From Paraprevotella sp. (lineage in GTDB: Bacteria; Bacteroidota; Bacteroidia; Bacteroidales; Bacteroidaceae), in contig JAGBUF010000290.1 of assembly GCA_017630975.1 (NCBI GenBank), forward strand, positions 1 to 18,964: a DNA stretch of 18,964 bases. Direction: 5' to 3'. Made by a program: the position numbers and the translations under genes. Under the pieces are notes generated by a model. That model was not told the origin of the DNA. It saw nothing but the letters and a program-made list of their open reading frames with translations, and made no database searches. This document shows, piece after piece, positions 1-6,372 of the stretch. Position 1 is the stretch's first letter. Each line of letters opens with the position of its first letter.

Positions 1-26
1 ACGATTTCAATGGATTCTTTCTTGTA

Positions 27-770
27 TTATTCCTGAATAAACCCCTGTTGTTTCAACGCCTGCAATAAAGTCACACTCATGGCTTCATTGGCTGACTTGG
101 TGTAACGAATATCAGTAAACACTTGCGCCAATGTCTCCTTATGATTTATCTCTACAAACTTTTTATTTTCCGGCAAACGTTCTTTCTCGGCATAAAGCAT
201 ATCAATATCCTCTGGAAAATAATCGCTATACATCTCCTTATGCACCACTGCAGACAATGGCAAGCGGTCAGACGGTGTCGGTGATTCATCAGGCCATCCC
301 AACGTGATAGTCGCAACCGGGAAAACCAGTTTCGGCAAATTCAGAACCTCTATAATTTGCATCGGCATGTATAAGGTTGTACCCAAATAACAAACACCCA
401 GCCCCATAGACTCTGCCAAATTACAAAGCGTCTGCGTATATAATAGCGCATCGGAAGATGCGTTCATAAAGGAAAGCATATTATCATATCCGGGATGTGC
501 ATTTCTACACTCTGCCCATTTGGTTGTTCTATTGAAATCAGCACATATCGTCAAAACAACAGGGGCTTGCTTTACCATCGGTTGATTGAAATGCGCAGGC
601 GACAACATCTCCTTCATTTTTTCATCGCGAGTCACCACAACGCTATACAATTGCAAATTACCCATTGTTTGGGTACGCTCTGCCAGTTCCAATATCTCCT
701 TTAGGACTGCATCATCGACTTGGCGGGATGAATATTTCCTAATACTCTTTCTCGTTTTCAAATGTTCCAT
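27..770 (-). CDS. NfsA/FRP-like FMN-dependent nitroreductase
   Basis: Predicted cytosolic flavoprotein of 247 aa that would use NAD(P)H to reduce nitroaromatics, quinones or flavins; the physiological substrate is unknown. Seen: an N-terminal R7-x-S-x-R11-x-Y13 motif and a GNLQ stretch at 37-40, both typical FMN-contacting segments of the nitroreductase fold. A GLGVCYLG block follows mid-protein, and the LGWPDESP-type segment after it is characteristic of the longer NfsA/FRP branch (about 240 aa) rather than the short 170-aa branch represented by the other nitroreductase in this window. The ATG at 768-770 is well placed: a good -7 promoter box lies 25 nt upstream. It is transcribed divergently from nrdJ across a 301-bp gap. 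No terminator is visible in the 26 bases left downstream in the window. Family assignment is firm; substrate specificity is not readable. Confidence 0.88.
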   Translation of the reverse strand: MEHLKTRKSIRKYSSRQVDDAVLKEILELAERTQTMGNLQLYSVVVTRDEKMKEMLSPAHFNQPMVKQAPVVLTICADFNRTTKWAECRNAHPGYDNMLSFMNASSDALLYTQTLCNLAESMGLGVCYLGTTLYMPMQIIEVLNLPKLVFPVATITLGWPDESPTPSDRLPLSAVVHKEMYSDYFPEDIDMLYAEKERLPENKKFVEINHKETLAQVFTDIRYTKSANEAMSVTLLQALKQQGFIQE

Positions 771-794
771 TTCTCTACATTGTTTTATCTAACG

Positions 795-802
795 CAAAGA
801 TA
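795..802 (-). promoter_or_regulatory. Bacteroidetes -7 box for the NfsA-like nitroreductase
   Basis: On the minus strand this reads TATCTTTG, an exact match to the Bacteroidetes -7 consensus TAnnTTTG, in the very common context TATCTTTGCGTT. It would place transcription start about 18 nt before the ATG at 770. No good TTTG -33 box is seen at the usual 19-21 nt spacing, so the call rests on the -7 element. Confidence 0.5.
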
Positions 803-858
803 TAAAAAACACACTATAACTGACTACTTTTCAACGCTTTTAATTTTTCAAAATTTCA

Positions 859-939
859 TTTTGGAAAACTTTTGCAGTACTACAAAACACTTACAAGTCT
901 GATTTTCTGCACTTTAACTTTTATTTTTGGAAAACTTTT
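859..939. repeat. Two direct copies of TTTTGGAAAACTTTT upstream of nrdJ
   Basis: The 15-mer TTTTGGAAAACTTTT occurs exactly at 859-873 and again at 925-939, start points 66 bp apart. A degenerate third version, TTTTGCAAAACCTTTT, begins at 996 overlapping the nrdJ -7 box. The region is A/T-rich, but an exact 15-mer containing GG and C twice in 81 bp is more than expected from composition. It could be an operator repeat for nrdJ or for the divergent nitroreductase; no regulator can be named. Confidence 0.5.
870..887. promoter_or_regulatory. 18-bp dyad, possible operator in the nitroreductase/nrdJ gap
   Basis: TTTTGCAGTACTACAAAA is symmetric at 16 of 18 positions around the centre AGTACT; only the C/A pair at 875/882 breaks symmetry. 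It overlaps the end of the first TTTTGGAAAACTTTT copy. It does not match the usual NrdR box, so the bound protein, if any, is unknown. Confidence 0.35.
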
Positions 940-969
940 AATATCATGCAAATATTTTAAGTTTTTCAC

Positions 970-1000
970 TTGGTTATATCAAAAAACATCTGTAGTTTTG
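970..1000 (+). promoter_or_regulatory. nrdJ promoter (-33 TTGG, -7 TAGTTTTG)
   Basis: TAGTTTTG at 993-1000 matches the Bacteroidetes -7 consensus TAnnTTTG exactly. TTGG at 970-973, one mismatch from the -33 TTTG, lies 19 nt upstream, the normal spacing. Transcription would begin near 1007, leaving a leader of about 65 nt before the GTG start of nrdJ. Confidence 0.6.
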
Positions 1001-1005
1001 CAAAA

Positions 1006-1019
1006 CCTTTTTAAAAAGG
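1006..1019. promoter_or_regulatory. 14-bp perfect palindrome at the expected nrdJ transcription start
   Basis: CCTTTTTAAAAAGG is a perfect palindrome directly after the -7 box and covering the predicted start site, immediately preceded by the 10-bp palindrome TTTTGCAAAA (996-1005). The position fits a repressor operator. It has no loop space for an RNA hairpin of its own. Function is inferred from position only. Confidence 0.35.
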
Positions 1020-1071
1020 ACTCCCAATAACCGATAAATCTATTCAAAAAAACAAATAAAAACATACTACA

Positions 1072-3609
1072 GTGAAAGAGAAAATTTACAGCTACGACGA
1101 AGCCTTTGACGCATCACTCCAGTATTTTAAGGGAGATGAATTGGCTGCAAGAGTCTGGGTAAACAAATACTCCATGAAAGACTCTTTTGGAAACATTTAT
1201 GAGAAATCACCTGAAGACATGCATTGGCGTATTGCCAACGAAATTGCACGTATTGAAAACAAGTACGAAAACCCACTGAAACCGGAAGAAATTTTTGAGG
1301 TCCTCGATCATTTCAACTACATCATCCCTGCCGGTAGTCCAATGACCGGTATCGGAAACAATTTCCAAGTAGCTTCTCTTTCTAATTGTTTTGTTATTGG
1401 ACTTGATGGAGACGCTGATTCATATGGTGGTGTCATCCGTATTGACGAAGAACAAGTTCAGCTCATGAAACGTCGCGGTGGTGTCGGTCACGACCTATCA
1501 CACATCCGTCCAAAAGGCTCTCCCGTAAAAAATTCGGCTCTAACTTCAACCGGACTTGTTCCTTTCATGGAACGCTATAGTAACTCCACACGTGAGGTAG
1601 CACAAGACGGACGTCGCGGAGCATTGATGCTTTCAGTCAGCATTAAACACCCTGATGCAGAATCATTCATTGACGCCAAAATGACCGAAGGCAAAGTGAC
1701 CGGAGCCAATGTTTCCGTTAAGATTGATGATGCTTTCATGCAAGCCGCAACAGAAGGAACCCCCTATACACAACAATATCCGGTATATGGTGACAATCCG
1801 ACTATCTCAAAAGAGATCGACGCTCAAAATCTATGGAAGAAAATCGTTCATAATGCTTGGAAGAGTGCAGAACCGGGTGTATTGTTTTGGGACACCATCC
1901 TTCGCGAGTCAGTACCTGATTGCTATGCCGACTTAGGTTACCGCACCGTCAGCACCAATCCTTGTGGCGAAATTCCTCTCTGTCCATACGACAGTTGCCG
2001 CTTGCTTGCCATCAACTTGTACGCATACGTAGTTAATCCTTTCACAGATAAAGCATATTTTGATTTTGACCTATTCAAGAAACATGTCAGATTGGCTCAA
2101 CGCTTGATGGACGACATCATTGATCTTGAGTTGGAAAAAATCGAAATGATCATGAAGAAGATTGACTCCGATCCGGAATCTGATGAAGTTAAGGGTACAG
2201 AGCGTCATCTTTGGGAAAAGATTTACAAGAAGAGTGGACAAGGTCGTCGTACCGGTGTGGGTATCACAGCCGAAGGCGATATGCTTGCAGCGTTAGGTTT
2301 ACGCTATGGAACACAGGAAGCAACAGATTTCTCTGTTGAGGTACACAAGACTGTTGCCCTACAAGCTTATGGTTCATCTGTTCAAATGGCAAAAGAACGC
2401 GGTGCATTTGAAATTTTTGATGCAGAACGCGAAAAGAATAATCCATTCATCAATCGTTTACGCGAAGCAGACCCTGCCTTGTACGAAGAAATGGTGAAAT
2501 ACGGTCGTCGTAACATCGCATGTTTAACCATAGCCCCAACAGGTACTACCAGTTTGATGACACAAACCACATCTGGCATTGAACCTGTATTCCTTCCCGT
2601 ATACAAACGCCGTCGCAAAGTCAACCCAAATGACCCAGAAGTGCGCATTGACTTTATCGATGAAACCGGCGATGCTTTTGAAGAATACATCGTATACCAC
2701 CATAAGTTCCTCACTTGGATGAGAGCCAATGGTTATGACACCGAGAAGAACTATTCACAAGAAGAAATTGACGAATTAGTTGCAAAATCGCCCTATTATA
2801 AAGCTACAGCCAACGATGTTGACTGGTTAATGAAAGTCAAGATGCAAGGCGCTATCCAAAAGTGGGTGGACCACAGCATCAGTGTAACAGTCAACCTCCC
2901 GAACGATGTAGACGAAGAATTGGTAAACCGTTTGTATGTAGAAGCATGGCGTTCTGGATGTAAAGGATGTACCATCTACCGTGACGGTTCTCGCTCCGGT
3001 GTCATGATTTCAGTAAAGAACGAGAAGAAAGAAGCTGAAGTTCCTTGCAAACGTCCGGAAGTAACTGAGAAACGTCCTCAAACATTGGAATGCGACGTGG
3101 TAAGATTCCAAAACAACAAAGAAAAATGGGTGGCTTTTGTCGGATTGCTGGATGGATACCCATATGAAATTTTCACCGGTATTCAAGATGATGAAGAAGG
3201 TATCATGCTACCGAAGAGCGTCATGAAGGGACGTATCATCAAGAACATTGACGAGGACGGCAACAAGCGTTACGACTTCCAATTTGAAAATAAGAAGGGT
3301 TACAAAACTACCGTTGAAGGACTTTCTGAAAAATTCAACAAGGAGTACTGGAACTATGCTAAATTGATTTCTGGTGTATTACGCTATCGTATGCCATTGG
3401 ACCATGTCATCAAACTTGTCGGCTCATTGCAGTTGGAAAGCGAAAGCATCAACACTTGGAAGAATGGTGTTGAACGCGCATTGAAGAAATACATCTCCGA
3501 TGGAACTGAAGCCAAAGGTGTAAAATGCCCGAATTGCGGACATGAAACATTAGTATATCAAGAAGGATGCTTAATCTGCAAACACTGCGGTGCATCAAGA
3601 TGTGGATAA
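1072..3609 (+). CDS. nrdJ: Adenosylcobalamin-dependent (class II) ribonucleoside-diphosphate reductase
   Basis: Makes deoxyribonucleotides using an adenosylcobalamin-derived thiyl radical, so it works with or without oxygen. The 845-aa product carries the catalytic signature NPCGE at 296-300 (Asn296, Cys298, Glu300). A likely redox cysteine pair is Cys106 (in LSNCF) and Cys309 (in DSCRL). The PTGTTS segment is near 489-494, followed by TSGIEP and, further on, GCKGCTIYRDGS. No ATP-cone is evident at the N-terminus. A C-terminal TSCPD-like region spans roughly 690-800. The tail at 819-844 has CPNC, a C-x2-C-x2-C run (833, 836, 839) and a last Cys844, a zinc-ribbon or redox tail. The GTG start at 1072 is preferred because the conserved YSYDEAF segment follows at once and the first internal Met is at residue 35. 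folB follows 7 nt downstream. No cobalamin riboswitch was seen upstream. Confidence 0.93.
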   Translation: MKEKIYSYDEAFDASLQYFKGDELAARVWVNKYSMKDSFGNIYEKSPEDMHWRIANEIARIENKYENPLKPEEIFEVLDHFNYIIPAGSPMTGIGNNFQVASLSNCFVIGLDGDADSYGGVIRIDEEQVQLMKRRGGVGHDLSHIRPKGSPVKNSALTSTGLVPFMERYSNSTREVAQDGRRGALMLSVSIKHPDAESFIDAKMTEGKVTGANVSVKIDDAFMQAATEGTPYTQQYPVYGDNPTISKEIDAQNLWKKIVHNAWKSAEPGVLFWDTILRESVPDCYADLGYRTVSTNPCGEIPLCPYDSCRLLAINLYAYVVNPFTDKAYFDFDLFKKHVRLAQRLMDDIIDLELEKIEMIMKKIDSDPESDEVKGTERHLWEKIYKKSGQGRRTGVGITAEGDMLAALGLRYGTQEATDFSVEVHKTVALQAYGSSVQMAKERGAFEIFDAEREKNNPFINRLREADPALYEEMVKYGRRNIACLTIAPTGTTSLMTQTTSGIEPVFLPVYKRRRKVNPNDPEVRIDFIDETGDAFEEYIVYHHKFLTWMRANGYDTEKNYSQEEIDELVAKSPYYKATANDVDWLMKVKMQGAIQKWVDHSISVTVNLPNDVDEELVNRLYVEAWRSGCKGCTIYRDGSRSGVMISVKNEKKEAEVPCKRPEVTEKRPQTLECDVVRFQNNKEKWVAFVGLLDGYPYEIFTGIQDDEEGIMLPKSVMKGRIIKNIDEDGNKRYDFQFENKKGYKTTVEGLSEKFNKEYWNYAKLISGVLRYRMPLDHVIKLVGSLQLESESINTWKNGVERALKKYISDGTEAKGVKCPNCGHETLVYQEGCLICKHCGASRCG

Positions 3610-3616
3610 CAACAAT

Positions 3617-3985
3617 ATGCTGATAACAGAGAGCAATATTACATTCAAGCAAATGCGGATTTATGCCTATCATGGCGTAAATCCGCAGGAGCGTTTAACG
3701 GGTGCATACTTTTACATTGACCTAACGATTTCCGTTGATTTCCAGAAAGCGTTGGAATCGGATAATCTTAAAGATACTATCAATTACGCAGAGCTCTATC
3801 ATTGCATCAAAGAAGAAATGGCTATTCCTTCTCAATTATTGGAACACGCAGCAGGAAGAATAGCAAAACGTCTTTTTGATAATTTTCCAACAATCAAAAA
3901 TATCAAATTGACATTAACAAAAGAGAATCCCCCTATGGGAGCAGATATACAACATACAGGAGTAGAAATAAGTGCCAATAGATAA
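3617..3985 (+). CDS. folB: Dihydroneopterin aldolase
   Basis: Predicted cytosolic folate-pathway enzyme cleaving 7,8-dihydroneopterin to 6-hydroxymethyl-dihydropterin and glycolaldehyde. The 122-aa product has the family layout: RIYAYHGV near 14-21 followed by Glu25, the DTINYAEL segment at 53-60, LLEHAA at 74-79 with Glu76, and LTKENPPM at 100-107 containing the likely catalytic Lys102. Length is normal for FolB (about 120 aa). The ATG at 3617 is chosen because it gives the usual N-terminus and sits 7 nt after the nrdJ stop; an in-frame ATG at 3590 would overlap nrdJ and add nine unconserved residues. It is probably co-transcribed with nrdJ, linking folate and dNTP supply, though that link is inference. 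No intrinsic hairpin follows; the downstream stretch is G-depleted instead. Confidence 0.9.
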   Translation: MLITESNITFKQMRIYAYHGVNPQERLTGAYFYIDLTISVDFQKALESDNLKDTINYAELYHCIKEEMAIPSQLLEHAAGRIAKRLFDNFPTIKNIKLTLTKENPPMGADIQHTGVEISANR

Positions 3986-4051
3986 TTTATATACACTCCA
4001 CAAAACACTACTTCTATCATCTTTTTCCCACCTACTACCACAATAAAATTC

Positions 4052-4069
4052 ATATTGTTCAAACAATAT
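4052..4069. promoter_or_regulatory. 18-bp dyad ATATTGTTCAAACAATAT, possible operator
   Basis: Two perfect 8-bp inverted arms, ATATTGTT and AACAATAT, are separated by CA. It contains one of the only three G residues in the surrounding 185 nt. As RNA it would be a weak A/U hairpin without a T-tract, so a protein-binding site is more likely than a terminator. It is about 170 nt upstream of oadG. The binding factor is unknown. Confidence 0.35.
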
Positions 4070-4173
4070 CAACTCCCTCATTTTCAACACACATCATTCC
4101 TTCATCCATTCTTACCAACTCAATTATTTTGCTATTTCTTTCATTACAACTTCCAAAAGACATTTTTTTTGTG

Positions 4174-4181
4174 TAAATTCG
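4174..4181 (+). promoter_or_regulatory. Weak candidate -7 box for the oadGAB operon
   Basis: TAAATTCG differs by one base from TAnnTTTG and lies 54 nt before the oadG ATG. No TTTG -33 element sits at the proper spacing. It is the best promoter-like match in the gap, but the evidence is thin. Confidence 0.25.
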
Positions 4182-4235
4182 CAATCTAAAAGCGCAAATC
4201 CGCACCTTATAAAAGAAAGAAACAAAATAGCAGTC

Positions 4236-4496
4236 ATGGAAAATATAGGAATTGCATTACAACTTATGGTAGTCGGCATGATTACCGTCTTTATTATCTT
4301 AATCATTGTCATACAGCTTGGCAAGTTGTTGATATGGACAGTAAATAAAATTGCACCCGAAGAGGTCGTAGCCCCCAAAGGTAAACCCACCTCAACAGTT
4401 ACAAAGATAGATGCACAGACTCTGTCTATCATACAAGCTGCCATCACAAAACTGACAAATGGGAAAGGTAGTATTAAAAATATTGAAAGAATATAA
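4236..4496 (+). CDS. oadG: Oxaloacetate decarboxylase gamma chain (OadG-like small membrane subunit)
   Basis: 86-aa protein with one hydrophobic segment at about residues 9-32 (LQLMVVGMITVFIILI...), then a short charged, proline-containing tail with KGKP and a run of polar residues. This is the architecture of the gamma subunit of Na+-translocating decarboxylases, which anchors the alpha subunit to the membrane beta subunit. Gamma chains are poorly conserved, so identification leans on the N-terminal membrane segment (an FMVVGMxxVF-like pattern common in the family) and on its position 29 nt upstream of oadA with oadB following. The tail is shorter and less histidine-rich than in some enterobacterial gamma chains, where histidines bind zinc. 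The gene heads the operon. Confidence 0.8.
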   Translation: MENIGIALQLMVVGMITVFIILIIVIQLGKLLIWTVNKIAPEEVVAPKGKPTSTVTKIDAQTLSIIQAAITKLTNGKGSIKNIERI

Positions 4497-4525
4497 TACA
4501 GAACAAGAACAATCATAAATACACG

Positions 4526-6367
4526 ATGGAAAAAAGAGAAGTAAAATTTAGTTTGGTCTTCCGCGACATGTGGCAAAGTGCCGGAAAATATGTACCACGC
4601 GTAGACCAACTTATGAAAGTAGCGCCCGCCATCATCAAAATGGGATGTTTTGACCGCGTTGAAACAAATGGTGGAGGATTTGAGCAAGTCAATCTTTTAT
4701 TTGGAGAGAATCCCAATAATGCAGTCCGTCAATGGACCCGTCCTTTTCATGAAGCAGGGATACAAACCCATATGCTTGATCGCGCCTTAAACGGTTTGCG
4801 CATGAGCCCGGTTCCTGCGGATGTCCGTCGCTTATTTTACAAAGTAAAAAAAGCACAAGGTACAGATATTGCACGTACATTCTGCGGATTAAATGATATA
4901 CGCAACATAGCACCAAGCATCAAATATGCCAAGGATGCCGGTATGATTTCACAATGTAGCATGTGTATCACTCACTCACCGATACACACTGTGGACTATT
5001 ACGTGAATATGGCTAAACAGCTTATTGATTTAGGTGCTGACGAAATTTGCTTGAAGGACATGGCCGGTATCGGTCGTCCTGAGACACTGGGCAAAATCTG
5101 TGCAGGAATCAAAGCCTACAAGAAAGACATCGTTATCCAGTACCATTCACATGCCGGTCCCGGATTCAATATGGCATCCATCCTTGAAGTATGTAAAAAT
5201 GGTTGCGACTATATTGACACAGCTGTTGCTCCTCTTTCATGGGGAACAGGGCATGCAGACATCCTTGCAGTACAAGCCATGTTGAAAGATGCCGGATTTA
5301 AAGTAAAAGAAATCAATATGTCTGCCTACATGGAGGTGCGCACTCAGGTACAAGAAATGATGGATGATTTCTTGGGATACTATTGCAACCCACTGAACCG
5401 CATCAACAATTCCTTGCTTATTGCTCCAGGACTTCCGGGCGGCATGATGGGTTCACTGATGGCTGATTTGGAAACTAACTTGACTTCTCTCAATAAATGG
5501 AAAGCTAAGCACGGACAGGCAGAATTGAGCGAAGACGATTTATTGGTTAAATTATTTGATGAGGTAGCCTACATCTGGCCTAAAGTCGGTTATCCATGCT
5601 TAGTTACTCCATTCAGCCAATATGTTAAGAATCTTGCACTGATGAATGTCATCCAAATGGAGAAAGGCAAAGAACGCTGGAGTATGATTGCTGACGACAT
5701 TTGGGATATGATATTGGGTAAAGCTGGGCGTTTACCGGGAGAAATTGCACCGGAAATCAAGGCTTTGGCAGAAGAACAAGGACGTGTTTTCTCTGATACA
5801 GACCCACAGGAGAATTATCCTGATGAGTTAGACAAATACAAGAAACTCATGGAAGAAAAAGGATGGGAACTTGGAGAAGACGATGAAGAACTCTTTGAAT
5901 ATGCCATGCACCCCTCACAATATGAGGCATACAAAAGCGGCAAAGCAAAAGAAGATTTCTTGAACGACTTGGCAAAACGCCGTGAAGAGGCGAACGCCCC
6001 ATCTACAGGAAACTCACAACCAGAAAGCGTAACCGTAACAGTCAATGGTCAATCTTATAAGGTAGATATCACTTACGGCGACGTTCCCGTACAAGAAAAT
6101 GCTGTTTCAACAAACGTAGCAACTACTGGTGAAGGAGAAGACATCATTGCCCCCTTGGAAGGAAAGTTCTATTTAACAAAGAGCACACAGGAAACACCCA
6201 AGAAAGTGGGTGACAAAGTGGTTGCCGGCGATACCATTGCCTATATTGAAGCAATGAAAACATACAATGCTATACGTGCAGAATTTGACGGTGTCATTAC
6301 AGCTATCATTGCCAACCCAGGAGACACTGTTGAAGAGGATGATGTAATCATTAAAATAGCCAAATAA
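4526..6367 (+). CDS. oadA: Oxaloacetate decarboxylase alpha chain with C-terminal biotin domain
   Basis: Transfers the carboxyl group of oxaloacetate to protein-bound biotin, giving pyruvate; carboxybiotin is then decarboxylated at OadB. The 613-aa product has an N-terminal carboxyltransferase TIM barrel with FRDMWQS at 12-18, KDMAG at 177-181 (Lys177 the likely carboxylysine) and the metal-binding H207-x-H209. A PYC/OADA conserved domain follows to about residue 460, then a polar linker (about 490-540) and a biotinyl domain with Lys578 in EAMKT. Full-length domain order and operon position support oxaloacetate over methylmalonyl-CoA, whose alpha subunit has a different, crotonase-like fold. 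Unusual points: Thr follows the biotinyl Lys in place of the usual Met, and the metal motif continues as HSHAGPG rather than the common HTHxTxG. No biotin carboxylase gene is adjacent, as expected for a decarboxylase. oadB starts 5 nt downstream. Confidence 0.87.
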   Translation: MEKREVKFSLVFRDMWQSAGKYVPRVDQLMKVAPAIIKMGCFDRVETNGGGFEQVNLLFGENPNNAVRQWTRPFHEAGIQTHMLDRALNGLRMSPVPADVRRLFYKVKKAQGTDIARTFCGLNDIRNIAPSIKYAKDAGMISQCSMCITHSPIHTVDYYVNMAKQLIDLGADEICLKDMAGIGRPETLGKICAGIKAYKKDIVIQYHSHAGPGFNMASILEVCKNGCDYIDTAVAPLSWGTGHADILAVQAMLKDAGFKVKEINMSAYMEVRTQVQEMMDDFLGYYCNPLNRINNSLLIAPGLPGGMMGSLMADLETNLTSLNKWKAKHGQAELSEDDLLVKLFDEVAYIWPKVGYPCLVTPFSQYVKNLALMNVIQMEKGKERWSMIADDIWDMILGKAGRLPGEIAPEIKALAEEQGRVFSDTDPQENYPDELDKYKKLMEEKGWELGEDDEELFEYAMHPSQYEAYKSGKAKEDFLNDLAKRREEANAPSTGNSQPESVTVTVNGQSYKVDITYGDVPVQENAVSTNVATTGEGEDIIAPLEGKFYLTKSTQETPKKVGDKVVAGDTIAYIEAMKTYNAIRAEFDGVITAIIANPGDTVEEDDVIIKIAK

Positions 6368-6372
6368 AATTC

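Larger units (their letters stand above)
3986..4235. other. Non-coding gap with extreme G depletion between folB and oadG
   Basis: No plausible gene is seen in these 250 bases. From 3986 to 4170 (185 nt) the plus strand has only three G (4057, 4131, 4159) against about 52 C by hand count, the rest being A and T. No intrinsic terminator hairpin with a T-tract was found after folB. RNA from this stretch would be C-rich, G-poor and largely unstructured, the composition typical of Rho-utilisation regions, so Rho-dependent termination of nrdJ-folB is a reasonable inference. The promoter of the oad operon should lie in the last part of the gap. Confidence 0.55.

Noticed and set aside
810..825. NrdR box near ACACTATAAC
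   Set aside because: Only the left half resembles the NrdR consensus; the right half does not match and no second box at the usual spacing was found.
771..1071. Cobalamin riboswitch before the B12-dependent reductase
   Set aside because: Looked for a conserved B12-box-like core and a long structured leader; the predicted leader is only about 65 nt and A/T-rich.
4124..4687. 187-codon open frame on the minus strand
   Set aside because: Antisense to oadG and the 5' part of oadA, no recognisable domain, and reaching into the G-depleted gap; the plus-strand genes are clearly conserved families.
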